From a bacterium (GTDB lineage Bacteria; Thermosulfidibacterota; Thermosulfidibacteria; Thermosulfidibacterales; B14-G1): a stretch of 40,132 bases of DNA. Below the pieces are notes generated by a model, which worked only from the letters and a program-made list of their open reading frames with translations, made no database searches and had not been told where the DNA came from. Position numbers and translations under genes: made by a program. Every line of letters begins with the position of its first letter. The stretch's first letter is position 1. Below, in pieces: positions 1 through 8,626 of this stretch. The stretch covers positions 1 through 40,132 of the forward strand of contig JALUVF010000099.1 in assembly GCA_027020915.1 (NCBI GenBank), given 5' to 3'.

Positions 1-1270
1 GGGTGATCACCATCATGACGGTAATGTACTCCCTCAGGGGAAGGAGCTTCTTTTTCAGTACTGCAAGGCCCAGAAGGGCAAAGACCAGGAGGACGCTTCC
101 CAGGGCCGCCAGGGGAGCAAAGAGCATCCTCACCTTGAGATAGGCCGCCAGGGGTGCCCCTATGGCCACCAGGGGAAGGGTGAAGAGAATCAGATAAAAG
201 GGGTACTTCACCCCTTTGGTTATGGAGGAGAGATCCAGAAAATCGGCTTCCCTCAGGGTCTCCCGAAGATAAAGGGCCACCATGAGGGCCATGGCGGGAT
301 AAAGGGGCAGGAGGTATGTACTTCTCTTGGTCTTGGCTATGGAGAAGAAGACGAAGTTGGCCACAAACCACCAGAAGAGGAGGAGAAAGGGCCTTCGCCT
401 CTCCCGGGGCAACCTGAGGCCGTAGATGAGGGCGCCGGGAATGAAGAGAACCCAGGGGAAGGCGTCCAGGGGGAGGTGGTATAGGTAGAATAGGGGACCA
501 TGGCGGTGGACCTTGGTGTGTAAGAAGAGGGCCGATGTCTTGTAGTAGATCTGGTCCAGGGCGTATTTTCCTCCCAGCTTGAAACAGGCGGGTACCAGCC
601 AGGCGAAGTAGAAGAGGAAGGCCAGGGGAAAGGCCAGCCAGAACTCCTTTTCCTTCAGGATGTGCAGGTCCCTGGTGTGGATGTGGTAACAGGCCAGGGC
701 CAGTCCGGGGACGGAGAAGGCCACGGGGCCTTTACCCAGGGCCCCTATGCCCACGGCGCTGAACCCCAGGGCGTAGTAGATGAATTTTTTCTTCTTCTCT
801 TCCCTGTCCGCCAGGTTTCCCAGGTAAAAGGCTATTATGGCCAGCAGGACCAGGAAGGTGAGGGGTATGTCCATCTTGGCCCTTCGGGCTTCCCAGGTGA
901 ACCAGGGAGTGGTGACCAGGATGAGCCCTCCCCATAGTCCCACGGTGGGGGAGAAGAGGCGGGTGCCCAGGTACATGGTGGCCAGAACGGCCGAAAGACC
1001 GGCGAGGACCACGGGGAGCCTGGCGGCCCACTCTTTGACCCCGAAAATCTTGTAGGATATGGCGTCCAGCCAGAAGAGGAGGGGAGGTTTCCTGGTGTAG
1101 ACCCTTCCGTTGAGGTGGGGCACCAGGTAGTCTCCCGTCAACACCATCTCCCTGGCCACCTCGGCGTAGCGGGGCTCGTCGGGAGACCAGAGCCCCCAGC
1201 CCCCCAGGTTGGTGAATAAAAGGAGTCCCGATACTACAGCCACCAGAATCCAGGAGGTCCAGGTTTTCAC
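1..1270 (-). CDS. GT39 / ArnT-like glycosyltransferase, C-terminus cut by window edge
   Basis: Integral membrane glycosyltransferase of the GT39 (PMT/ArnT-like) family, which moves a sugar from a polyprenyl-phosphate donor to a lipid or protein on the periplasmic face. About 423 codons are open in this frame to the left edge, with no stop. After a first membrane segment (about residues 6-20) comes the family signature WSPDEPRYAEVAREM with the acidic pair at about residues 31-32, then a KPPLLFW motif, then alternating hydrophobic helices. Start chosen: GTG at 1270, two bases after the stop of the upstream oxidoreductase gene; a G-rich stretch about 9 bases upstream could serve as ribosome binding site, but this start is not certain. 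Last gene visible of a minus-strand cluster holding two paralogues. Acceptor and sugar cannot be told from sequence. Confidence 0.87.
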   Translation of the reverse strand, partial: MKTWTSWILVAVVSGLLLFTNLGGWGLWSPDEPRYAEVAREMVLTGDYLVPHLNGRVYTRKPPLLFWLDAISYKIFGVKEWAARLPVVLAGLSAVLATMYLGTRLFSPTVGLWGGLILVTTPWFTWEARRAKMDIPLTFLVLLAIIAFYLGNLADREEKKKKFIYYALGFSAVGIGALGKGPVAFSVPGLALACYHIHTRDLHILKEKEFWLAFPLAFLFYFAWLVPACFKLGGKYALDQIYYKTSALFLHTKVHRHGPLFYLYHLPLDAFPWVLFIPGALIYGLRLPRERRRPFLLLFWWFVANFVFFSIAKTKRSTYLLPLYPAMALMVALYLRETLREADFLDLSSITKGVKYPFYLILFTLPLVAIGAPLAAYLKVRMLFAPLAALGSVLLVFALLGLAVLKKKLLPLREYITVMMVIT

Positions 1271-1272
1271 CC

Positions 1273-2349
1273 TCAGCCTACCCCCAGTCTGGATTTTTCC
1301 GGGGTGAAGGGGAAGGTCACTTCCTCTCCCCTCTCCACCGACTCGTAGGCTGCCTGGATGATCTCCAGGGGTTTCACCCCTTCTTCGTAGAGGGCGAGAC
1401 CGTAAGGGACGGTGGAGCCGTTATTCAAGATGTACTCCACCACCTTCTGTAGGTACTGGTGGTGGCCAAAGCCGTAAACGTCCGGGGGGTTCTCGTGGTA
1501 CTTCTCTTTCACTATCTCATCTTCGGGCAGGGGTTCTTCGAAGTTCCAGAGGTTGATCTTGTTCATGGCGAAGCCCCCCAGCTCCACCGTTCCATGCTCG
1601 CCAATTATGGTGAGGGAGCCCTCCAGGTCTTTTGGTCTGGCACACACCGTGGCCTCTATGGAACCCAGGGCCCCGTTTTCGAACTTGAGGATGGCCACTA
1701 TGGTGTCTTCCGCCTCCATGTCGATGAGGCTCCTGTTGGACATGGCGAACACACTCTTCACCGGTCCCATCATCCACTGGAGCATGTCCACGTAGTGACA
1801 GGCCTGGTTGGCCAGGACTCCCCCGTCCATGGCCCAGGTGCCCCTCCAGGGATCGGCGTCATAGTAGTCCTGTCTCCTGCACCAGTAAAGGCGGGCGGAT
1901 CCCAGGACCAGCTTTCCAAACCTGCCCGCTTCCAGGGCCTCTCTGAGCTTCACCACGGGGAGGTTGAAACGATTCTGTACCACGGTGATGAGGTGCAGAC
2001 CCCTTCTCCTGGCCTCTTCCACCATCTGGTAGGCCTCGGGAAGGAGGAGGGTGATGGGTTTCTCCACCAGGACATGCTTGTTGAACCGCCTCATCACCTC
2101 CATGGCCACTTTGCCGTGGGTGCCCGAGGGGGTGAGGATGTCTACTACATCCGTTTCTTCCTTTTCCAGCATCTCTCTGTAGTCGGTGTACCATGAGGCC
2201 CCCGACTCCTGGGCCAGGGCCCGGGCCTTCTCCGGGTCCAGGTCACACACGGCCACCAACCGGACCTGGGGTATGCTGGCCAGGATCCTGGCGTGCCGGG
2301 ATGCGACACGTCCGCAGCCTATGAGGGCGAACTTCAAGGAGTTCATCAT
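1273..2349 (-). CDS. Gfo/Idh/MocA-family oxidoreductase, WlbA/WbpB-like
   Basis: NAD(P)-dependent sugar dehydrogenase family. An N-terminal Rossmann fold is shown by the GCG turn at residues 11-13; the family EKP motif lies at about 96-98 (VLVEKPI); the C-terminal half carries the catalytic-domain DGGVLANQACHYVDML stretch. The C-terminal end, with EEGVKPLEIIQAAYESVERG, resembles UDP-GlcNAcA 3-dehydrogenases (WlbA/WbpB) that make 3-amino sugars for surface glycans. I infer a role in making a modified nucleotide sugar for the neighbouring GT39 enzymes; the exact substrate is not certain. Two ATG codons are adjacent at the start; GGAGG lies 4 bases before the first and 7 before the second, so the second (2346) may be the real one. 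The upstream gene's TAG directly abuts the first ATG. Confidence 0.85.
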   Translation of the reverse strand: MMNSLKFALIGCGRVASRHARILASIPQVRLVAVCDLDPEKARALAQESGASWYTDYREMLEKEETDVVDILTPSGTHGKVAMEVMRRFNKHVLVEKPITLLLPEAYQMVEEARRRGLHLITVVQNRFNLPVVKLREALEAGRFGKLVLGSARLYWCRRQDYYDADPWRGTWAMDGGVLANQACHYVDMLQWMMGPVKSVFAMSNRSLIDMEAEDTIVAILKFENGALGSIEATVCARPKDLEGSLTIIGEHGTVELGGFAMNKINLWNFEEPLPEDEIVKEKYHENPPDVYGFGHHQYLQKVVEYILNNGSTVPYGLALYEEGVKPLEIIQAAYESVERGEEVTFPFTPEKSRLGVG

Positions 2350-3318
2350 CTATCCTCCAAAATTGATGGATTCTCTTTTGCTCTTCCTGAAGAGGGCCAT
2401 GACATAGGCAGGGATCCCGATAACGAGGGAGAAGAGGAGAATGGTGAGGTGAAGGGAGAATCCCAGGGTGACGGCCTCTTTCCGGGCCATGCCCATGAAG
2501 ACGAAGGCCCCTGTCCATCCCGCCTCGAACATCCCCAGCTCAGCAAAGGTCTGGAGGGGGAGGGCGGCCACCAGCTCCGAGGCCGTGCTACCCAGGACCA
2601 CCTTCCAGTAGTTGAGATGGAAGGTATCAGAAGGGAGGAGCTTCTCGGCCATGAGAAAAAAGGCCCCGAATTTCACCATCCATATGGCCAAAGAGAGGAG
2701 TATGAGGCCTGCCAGTTTCTTCCCCTGCCACAGGCTTCTGTACTGCTCCTGGGCCTGGACCAGGTGCCCATGGAGTCTCTCTCCCAGGGGCAGGTGCTTC
2801 AACAGGAACTGGAGAAGGCCCAGGACATGGGGGAGGGTGAAGGCCATGCCCAGGAATATGAGGAGAAACAGAAAGACCAGGGAGAACCTTGTCAGGGACA
2901 TATTGAGGAGGAGAAGGGAGAAAAGGAAGAGGGGCCCCAGGCTGCCCAGATCGGCTATCCTGGCACTCACCAGGGTGGATGTGGATATGGCCACAGGGAT
3001 GTTGTGGAACCTCTTGCAGAAGTAAGGGAAGGTGAGCTCTCCACTCCTGAAGGGAAAGACGTTGTTGGACACAGTGTGGAGGGCCACAATGTGGAAGATG
3101 GATGCCAGGGGGAGTCCGTGGCCCAGGAGGAACTGCCATCTTATTGCCCTCAGGAGGTAGGAGGAGAGATAGACCAAAAATGCCAGAAACAGCTGGCCGG
3201 AGAGGAGGGTGGATAGGTTCTCTTTGAGGGTATGGATGTCCAGTTGCCAAAGGATAAGGAGAAGCAGGAGAAAGGTGAGAAGGAAAACTCCGTAGCCTTT
3301 AATGCCTCTGTTTTGCAT
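2350..3318 (-). CDS. flippase-like membrane protein (YbhN/AglD, LPG-synthase TM family)
   Basis: Polytopic inner-membrane protein of the lysylphosphatidylglycerol synthase transmembrane / UPF0104 family, often linked to lipid-linked sugar handling. Signs of the family are the N-terminal helix, the SSYLLRAIRWQFLL segment, the VSNNVFPFRSGEL loop with Arg and Glu, and the SARIADL motif, followed by further helices and a final hydrophobic segment before a basic tail. About 322 residues. Start chosen at ATG 3318 because GGAGGAG sits 5 bases upstream; an 18-codon longer version from 3372 would run deeper into the previous gene. The chosen start overlaps the upstream GT39 gene by 20 bases, so the two are probably translationally coupled. 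Function is inferred from family and context only. Confidence 0.8.
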   Translation of the reverse strand: MQNRGIKGYGVFLLTFLLLLLILWQLDIHTLKENLSTLLSGQLFLAFLVYLSSYLLRAIRWQFLLGHGLPLASIFHIVALHTVSNNVFPFRSGELTFPYFCKRFHNIPVAISTSTLVSARIADLGSLGPLFLFSLLLLNMSLTRFSLVFLFLLIFLGMAFTLPHVLGLLQFLLKHLPLGERLHGHLVQAQEQYRSLWQGKKLAGLILLSLAIWMVKFGAFFLMAEKLLPSDTFHLNYWKVVLGSTASELVAALPLQTFAELGMFEAGWTGAFVFMGMARKEAVTLGFSLHLTILLFSLVIGIPAYVMALFRKSKRESINFGG

Positions 3319-4918
3319 GGTCTCCTCCGGGTCTACCAGGGGCTTGCCGGTGGATGGGAGACAAAAGGGCAAGGGCCAGTTTTCCGTGGGGATAGAGGCT
3401 GTGACCCCTTTCCAACACCCTCACCTTTCCCTTCCAAACTCGGTATACGGCCCTCAGCTTCTTGGGCCTAGTTACTATAAAGATTCTGCTAGATCCATGG
3501 GAAGCCAGGAATTTTTTTAGCGAAGACCTTTTCCTCTCCCGGATCACCCTGTGGTTTGTGTAGAAGACCAGGCTGGGAATGGAAAAGGGGTATGTGACAA
3601 TGAGATCTCCCTTTCCTATCTCCGACCGGATCTTCCGGGCGAAGGAGGGGGAGAGCTTTCTCTGTTCCAGGCGGGGCACTGTGAAATGTGGAATGGCCGT
3701 CAGCAGGACTGCCATGAGAAAGGCCAGAGTGGTGAACCACCTGAGAGGCGCTTTTTCGGTTTTTTGAAACCCCCATATGCCCAGCAGGAGGATGACTCCT
3801 GCCATCAGGGATAGGCCTGGGGAGGCGAAGGTTCCCTGGAGTCCCATGAACCCGAGAAGGATGGCGATGATGCCCAGAGAGACGAGGGTCCCCCTCATGG
3901 CTGGTCTTAAGTCTCTGTTTAGTCCCTTTTCAACACGCTCTTTTGCCTCCAGGGCCATGGCGAGGGCCAGGGCGGGGTACACGGGCATGATGTAGTTGGG
4001 GAGTTTGGTTTTGGCCAGAGAGAAGAGGGCAAAGGAAAAGAGGATCCAGAGATAGATGAAGAGATGGTTCCCCTTGCACTCTTTCGCTCTGCGGAAGAGG
4101 TGGTAAAGGGTTTGGAGCAAAAGGGGGGACCAGGGTAACAGAGCCACCAGTAGCACCAGAACGTAGTAGAATGCAGGACCTCTGTGTCCCCCGATGGGTC
4201 TCAGGAACCGGGTGACGTTGTGGTAGAGAATGAAGCCCTTGAAAAACTCGTTGTGGGTCTTCACGTCCACCACCACATACCAGGGGAGGGCGATGGCCAG
4301 GAAGAGGGAAACTCCCTTGAGAGGGAAGGCTTTTTTAACCTTTCCCTTCCCTTCAGAGAAGAGGAGGTAGAGGAGTTCGGTGCCCAGGGGGATAACGATC
4401 CCCAGGGGACCTTTGGCGAGAACGGCCAGTCCTGCCGCCCCGTATCCCAGGGTGGGCTTCTCTGTCAGAAAGAGAAGGAGACTCAAGGTGAGGAAGAAGA
4501 TGAAGGCGGGATCAGGTGTGGCGGCTCTTGCCACTATGGGGAAGTGGATACTGGAGAGCATGATGAGGGAGGCCAGAAGCCCCACCTCTGTGCCCCATAG
4601 CCGGCTTCCGAAGATAAAGACAAGGAGGATGGTCCCCACTGAGAAGAGGACCGAGGGGAGCCTGGCGGCAAACTCGTTAACCCCCAGGAGGCTGTAGGAG
4701 GCCATCACGGCCCAGTATTCCAGGGGGGGCTTGTCTGTTCTTAGGCTGAAATTGAAGGTGGGCACAATGGGATCCTTTCTCTGGAGCATCTCCCGGGCGC
4801 ACTGGGCGTTGCAGGCCTCGTCCCTGTCCCAGAGGGACATGCTGGCCGTCCCGGGGAGGAAGACCACCAGTGCCGTCATCCCCAGGGCCAAGGCAATTAT
4901 GATGTTTTTATGCCTCAA
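3299..4918 (-). CDS. GT39 / ArnT-like glycosyltransferase, second paralogue
   Basis: Membrane glycosyltransferase of 539 residues, close to the usual ArnT-like length. The N-terminal signature reads WDRDEACNAQCAREM, with the Asp-Glu pair at residues 33-34 but Cys-Asn where most relatives have Arg-Tyr; DKPPLEYW follows at about 62-69. Multiple hydrophobic helices and a soluble C-terminal part follow. Start is TTG at 4918; no better start exists before the first helix, and the only purine-rich sequence upstream is weak. It overlaps the stop of the PAP2 phosphatase gene by 11 bases, and its own 3' end overlaps the flippase-like gene by 20, so the run is a coupled operon. Sugar donor is expected to be a polyprenyl-phosphate sugar by family knowledge. 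Confidence 0.87.
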   Translation of the reverse strand: MRHKNIIIALALGMTALVVFLPGTASMSLWDRDEACNAQCAREMLQRKDPIVPTFNFSLRTDKPPLEYWAVMASYSLLGVNEFAARLPSVLFSVGTILLVFIFGSRLWGTEVGLLASLIMLSSIHFPIVARAATPDPAFIFFLTLSLLLFLTEKPTLGYGAAGLAVLAKGPLGIVIPLGTELLYLLFSEGKGKVKKAFPLKGVSLFLAIALPWYVVVDVKTHNEFFKGFILYHNVTRFLRPIGGHRGPAFYYVLVLLVALLPWSPLLLQTLYHLFRRAKECKGNHLFIYLWILFSFALFSLAKTKLPNYIMPVYPALALAMALEAKERVEKGLNRDLRPAMRGTLVSLGIIAILLGFMGLQGTFASPGLSLMAGVILLLGIWGFQKTEKAPLRWFTTLAFLMAVLLTAIPHFTVPRLEQRKLSPSFARKIRSEIGKGDLIVTYPFSIPSLVFYTNHRVIRERKRSSLKKFLASHGSSRIFIVTRPKKLRAVYRVWKGKVRVLERGHSLYPHGKLALALLSPIHRQAPGRPGGDHAKQRH

Positions 4919-5567
4919 GGTATTTCTCTATTTTCTGGGGGAGTTTCACTTGATATGCCCACTTTCCTATCACGTATCCAATGACCATGGAGATGAGGAC
5001 GTCAGAGGGGTAGTGATAGAAGAGGATCACCCTGGATACTGCCACCATCAAGGCCCAGAACAACAGGGGATATTTAGCCTTGGGGAAATAGCGGGAGAAG
5101 ATGAAAGCCAGGGCAAAGGCGGCGGTGGTGTGGCCTGAGGGGGTGGAAAAGAACCCGTTCATGAGGGTGGGTCCGTGGGGCCAGTAGTGTCCGGATGAGA
5201 AGAGGAAGGGCCTGGGCCGTCCCAGGAGGATTTTTATGGCCGATGTGACTATCCCCACCGTGACCAGGCCCAGGAGGCTCCTTGTAAATACCTCTTTTTT
5301 TCTGGGTATCTCCATGGGAAGGGCCAGGAAAAGAAAGATGAACAGAAGGAGGGTCTCCCCTGCCCCTAAAAAGCTGATAAAATCAAAAAGGGATCGCAAT
5401 GGGGCAACCTTGTGGACCTTCAGATAGAAATAGACGTGGGCATCTATTCTACTCAGGTAGAGAAAGGCATAGGCGAAGAGGGCCAGGGTGACGAGCTTCC
5501 CATCTCTAGAGGTGAAGGCTCCATCCCTGAGAGGGGTTCTAGCGGGAGACTCTGGCCACCAAGACAA
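4908..5567 (-). CDS. PAP2-family membrane phosphatase
   Basis: Type 2 phosphatidic acid phosphatase superfamily, acting on lipid phosphates or pyrophosphates such as undecaprenyl pyrophosphate or lipid A. All three catalytic motifs are present: KILLGRPRP (about residues 112-120), PSGH (about 143-146) and SRVILFYHYPSD (about 178-189), the last two with the catalytic histidines. Four or more hydrophobic helices. The frame stays open upstream to 5792, but that part is out of frame over the end of the preceding glycosyltransferase and is not protein-like. There is no in-frame ATG or GTG near the true beginning; I choose TTG at 5567 because AGGGGGAAGAGG precedes it. The start is uncertain, the family is not. 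Its place among polyprenyl-linked glycosyltransferases suggests carrier recycling or lipid A dephosphorylation. Confidence 0.82.
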   Translation of the reverse strand: MSWWPESPARTPLRDGAFTSRDGKLVTLALFAYAFLYLSRIDAHVYFYLKVHKVAPLRSLFDFISFLGAGETLLLFIFLFLALPMEIPRKKEVFTRSLLGLVTVGIVTSAIKILLGRPRPFLFSSGHYWPHGPTLMNGFFSTPSGHTTAAFALAFIFSRYFPKAKYPLLFWALMVAVSRVILFYHYPSDVLISMVIGYVIGKWAYQVKLPQKIEKYLEA

Positions 5568-7122
5568 ACCTCTTCCCCCTGTTTCTCTTTTGGAATACCA
5601 GGGCCAGTTTGGATTTTTCTTTTTTGTCCATTCTCTTCCAGTACCTTGCCCTTCCCATAATGAAAAACTTTTGGGTACTTTTTTCTGTGATTCTTTCCAT
5701 CTCTTTAGTGTTGGAGATCTTGGGTATATACCTTCGGCCCAGATAGAACTCCAGGGCGGCGTCAAAAGGGCCCATTCTGTAAAGGGGGGCATGGTCTACT
5801 ACAGCCCTTATCTCCCTGGCCAGGGGCTTGGCCGATCGGTAAAGCCGGTCGTACTCGGGTTGATAGTGGAGAAAGCAAAGGCTGTAGGCGGCAAAAAAGA
5901 GAAGGCTCAGAGATACCAGACTCTTCGTCCAGTCCTTCTTTCTAAAAAGATAAACAAGGCAAAAGAGGGGAAGGGCTGCCAGAAAAAGAATAAGGGGATT
6001 GGCGGGTAATTTGTAGTAGAAAAGTGAAAAGGGGGCCACGGCCAGGGAGAGGAATCCCAGCCCCATACCCAGATAAATGAGCAGACGAAAGGTTTTGTCT
6101 CCTTCTCCTCTGAGGAGTCTGTCTACGGACAAACCTGCCACAAGGGCCAGGGCAGGGGCCATGGGCAGGAGGTAGATCACCCTCTTGGCGGCTGCCAGGG
6201 AGAAGAGGGCAAAGGGAAAGAAGGCCCAGATGAGGGGTAGGAGCAGAGGGGATAGGATTTTCTCTTCATCTTGCTTCCAGAGCCAGACCCCGGCGGGGAG
6301 GAAGAAGATGGCGGGGGCAAAGGGGATGGGGGTGGCCTCAAAGTAGAAATACCAGGGTTTCTGGTGGTCCAGGCCCTTCAGGCCGTGCTTGAGGTTATGG
6401 AGGAGAAAGAACTTCTTGGAGAATTTGGGGGTGACGGCCAGGAACCAGGGGAGGACGATGGCCAGGAAAAGGACGAGTCCGGGCAGGATGCGCAGGTCCT
6501 TTATCTCCCTCAAATCCCGACGGGCAGCCAGATAGAGCAGGGCCACACCCCCTGGGATCACTATGGCCACGGGTCCCTTGGTGAGGAACCCCAAACCGGC
6601 GGGGATGTAGGCCAGGAGGTAGAAGAGGCCCTTCTTCTCCCGATGCGTGTATCCCTTGTGGAAGAGGAAGAGGGTGAGAATGATGAAGAAGCAGAGGGCC
6701 ATGTCAGGCAGGCATCTTCTGGCTGTGGTGATGTACTCCAGGGTGAAGAGGAGGGCCAGACCCGATATGAACCCTGCCCTTGCTCCTCCCAGGGAGGTGC
6801 CGAAGAGGAAGATTACAATGACCCCCAGGACCCCCAGCAGGGCAAAGGGGAGGCGGGCGGTGAACTCGTTTACCCTCCCACGGTTCAGGAGCTTGGCCGA
6901 GACCATGATGAGCCAGTAGGTGAGGATGGGCTTGTCTGCTCTGAGTCTCCCCTTGTAGACGGGGGTGATCCAGTCTTTTGCCTCCAGCATGTTTCTGGCG
7001 GTGTGGGCGTAGCGGGGTTCGTTGTTGTTCCAGAGGGATATGGTGCCCAGGTTCACCAGGCATAAGAAGCCGCTGATGAGGATGAGAAGGGCCAGATAGG
7101 TTTTTGTGGATCTCAATGCCAT
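5539..7122 (-). CDS. GT39 / ArnT-like glycosyltransferase, third paralogue
   Basis: Membrane glycosyltransferase of 527 residues. The signature region reads WNNNEPRYAHTARNM: the position that is Asp in the usual Asp-Glu pair is Asn (residue 34, Glu at 35). DKPILTYW follows, then the helical core. Family knowledge places a catalytic or metal-binding acidic residue in this loop, so the change may matter. Start ATG 7122 is chosen because the protein becomes GT39-like directly there; the 84 further open codons upstream translate the overlapping small gene in the wrong frame. No clear ribosome binding site precedes this ATG, but it lies inside the last 10 bases of the 44-codon gene upstream, consistent with translational coupling. 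The 3' end overlaps the PAP2 gene. Confidence 0.87.
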   Translation of the reverse strand: MALRSTKTYLALLILISGFLCLVNLGTISLWNNNEPRYAHTARNMLEAKDWITPVYKGRLRADKPILTYWLIMVSAKLLNRGRVNEFTARLPFALLGVLGVIVIFLFGTSLGGARAGFISGLALLFTLEYITTARRCLPDMALCFFIILTLFLFHKGYTHREKKGLFYLLAYIPAGLGFLTKGPVAIVIPGGVALLYLAARRDLREIKDLRILPGLVLFLAIVLPWFLAVTPKFSKKFFLLHNLKHGLKGLDHQKPWYFYFEATPIPFAPAIFFLPAGVWLWKQDEEKILSPLLLPLIWAFFPFALFSLAAAKRVIYLLPMAPALALVAGLSVDRLLRGEGDKTFRLLIYLGMGLGFLSLAVAPFSLFYYKLPANPLILFLAALPLFCLVYLFRKKDWTKSLVSLSLLFFAAYSLCFLHYQPEYDRLYRSAKPLAREIRAVVDHAPLYRMGPFDAALEFYLGRRYIPKISNTKEMERITEKSTQKFFIMGRARYWKRMDKKEKSKLALVFQKRNRGKRFVLVARVSR

Positions 7123-7247
7123 TGGCTGAAGAACTTTATGAAGAAGTCCGGTTTGGCCAGGAAGGAGAGGATCCCCACTCCCATCCCCGCCAGAAAGCCC
7201 AGGAGACATGTTCTCCATATTCCTTTGAATAGGCCTCTTGTCTTCAT
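7113..7247 (-). CDS. 44-residue single-helix membrane peptide heading the glycosylation cluster
   Basis: Small gene of 44 codons plus TGA. ATG at 7247 follows GGAGGGG at 6 bases, the best ribosome binding site in this cluster. The peptide begins with basic residues (MKTRGLFKGIWR), then a hydrophobic Gly-rich helix (TCLLGFLAGMGVGILSFL), then a short Lys-Pro-Asp and aromatic tail ending FSQWH. Its last codons overlap the ATG of the following GT39 gene by 10 bases, so its translation probably drives that of the glycosyltransferase. I do not recognise a family. It could be a membrane partner of the enzyme or a leader whose translation sets expression. The good binding site, sensible membrane topology and coupled overlap support a real gene. 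Confidence 0.6.
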   Translation of the reverse strand: MKTRGLFKGIWRTCLLGFLAGMGVGILSFLAKPDFFIKFFSQWH

Positions 7248-7532
7248 GTTTTCCCCTCCCCGACGGAGGATACAATCCCCTGAAGGGGACAATCAACTTG
7301 CCATAATGGAAAAAGGGTGAGGGTATGGGAAGGAGAGAAGGCCTTGCTGTGAGAGTTGGAGAGGAGGTGCACAAAAATTTCCCTTCTGGCCAATTCGGTG
7401 CACCCTGGGGGTGGAGGGGCTTCCTGTGAGGATTCTTACCCCTTCGTGGGTATTGGAGGCCCGGGGAGATCTATGGTGCCACCAAGTTGGGGCATTGAAA
7501 CGGGGTAGAAGAATCTTCATGATGGAGAAACT
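7248..7532. promoter_or_regulatory. divergent intergenic region between the glycosylation cluster and metallophosphoesterase gene
   Basis: 285 bases without a gene. It holds a small dyad CCCCTGAAGGGG (7278-7289) just upstream of the 44-codon gene, and two copies of GGTGCAC starting 31 bases apart (7366 and 7397), the second inside the perfect palindrome GGTGCACC. On the minus strand TTGATT followed 16 bases later by TGTATC is a weak promoter candidate. No convincing plus-strand promoter was found. Confidence 0.35.
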
Positions 7533-8618
7533 GTGGGAAAGAGAGTCTTCATAGCCTTGTCCTTCCTGGTGGGGGCCCTGGTGGGGCTCTTCCTTATGTT
7601 CTACCTCTGCGACGAGTTTCTGGGGAGCCATCTCAATTGGAGCAGGACCACTGTCACCACCTCCAGGTACGAGTTGAAGGTGGAAGGTGGCATCGTCACC
7701 CACGCCAAGCCCTTCAGGGTCCACGTCAGGGCTACGGACTTGAAGGTGAACCTTCTCTTTCGTGGCAGGGAAAGGAGCCCTGGGGAGTCGGTGGTGGTGG
7801 AGGTAGACAATCTTCCCAGGGGATTCAAAACAGACTACCAGGGTCCTGGATTCCCCTCTCGGGGAGACGGCACCTTCACCGTTGTGGTCCCATTGAGAAA
7901 GAGGCCCGTGGTCTCCAGGCTCTCCATCTTGCCCTCTTCCATCCGGATGCCCTTCACCTTCTGGGTGGGAGGAGACAACAGGAAGAGACTGGATATTCTC
8001 TTGAGCCTCCTCGGGGAGGCCCGCAGAGAAAGGCCCCTCTTTATAGTTCTGGGGGGTGACCTGGTGTTGAGGGGCCTCTGGTGGCAGTATGAGCGGCTTC
8101 TGGAGGTGTTGGACGACTCACCGGTCCCCGTCTTCCCGGTGCCCGGCAATCACGATCTGGAGTTTTGTGGCAGAAGGATCTTCACCAGGTATCTGGCTCC
8201 CGGCCATTACTCTTTCAGCTATGGGGATAGCCTCTTTGTGGTTCTGGACACCAATGGCAAAGAGAGGGGCCAGCTTAAGTGGCTGGACGGACTCTTGAGA
8301 AATCCCCGCTACCGGCATCGCTTCGTCTTTGTCCACAAGCCCCCCTTCGACCCTCGCCAGGGCCATCACCATGCCATGGGGGACAGGGAGTTTGCCAGGA
8401 GGCTCCTGGACCTGCTGGTGAAGAGGCGGGTGGATGTCCTCTTCTGCTCCCATATCCACAGCTTTCTGGAGACCCGTTACAAGGGCTTGAGGATCGTCAT
8501 CACCGGGGGCCTGGGTGCCCACAGGAAGGAACCTCTGGAGCCTTTCCACTACGTGAGGGTGAAGGTGGGGCCCTCAGGGGTGGAGTTGGGCATGGTGAGG
8601 TTGCCTCCTGCCCGGTGA
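7533..8618 (+). CDS. membrane-anchored calcineurin-like metallophosphoesterase
   Basis: Metallophosphoesterase superfamily, a two-metal hydrolase acting on phosphoesters. An N-terminal hydrophobic segment (about residues 5-25) anchors it so that the catalytic domain is probably periplasmic. After a beta-rich N-terminal region the motifs appear in order: a GGDN block, VLGGD, GNHDLE (205-208 for GNHD), VHKPPF and CSHIHSF, which supply the metal-binding Asp, Asn and His residues. The first block is GDNR rather than the common DxH, a variant seen in the superfamily. Start is GTG 7533, with GGAG 5 bases upstream. It is transcribed away from the glycosylation cluster and ends 8 bases from the end of purL, which converges on it. 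Substrate unknown. Confidence 0.82.
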   Translation: MGKRVFIALSFLVGALVGLFLMFYLCDEFLGSHLNWSRTTVTTSRYELKVEGGIVTHAKPFRVHVRATDLKVNLLFRGRERSPGESVVVEVDNLPRGFKTDYQGPGFPSRGDGTFTVVVPLRKRPVVSRLSILPSSIRMPFTFWVGGDNRKRLDILLSLLGEARRERPLFIVLGGDLVLRGLWWQYERLLEVLDDSPVPVFPVPGNHDLEFCGRRIFTRYLAPGHYSFSYGDSLFVVLDTNGKERGQLKWLDGLLRNPRYRHRFVFVHKPPFDPRQGHHHAMGDREFARRLLDLLVKRRVDVLFCSHIHSFLETRYKGLRIVITGGLGAHRKEPLEPFHYVRVKVGPSGVELGMVRLPPAR

Positions 8619-8626
8619 GGGAGGTC

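Noticed and set aside
5501-5540. Frameshift at the start of the PAP2 gene, with an ATG in another frame near 5520
   Set aside because: The out-of-frame ATG would need a sequencing error, while an in-frame TTG at 5567 with a purine-rich site upstream gives a normal-length protein.
7486-7501. GGGGCATTGAAACG, resembling the end of some CRISPR repeats
   Set aside because: A single occurrence with no second copy, no spacers and no cas genes in the window.
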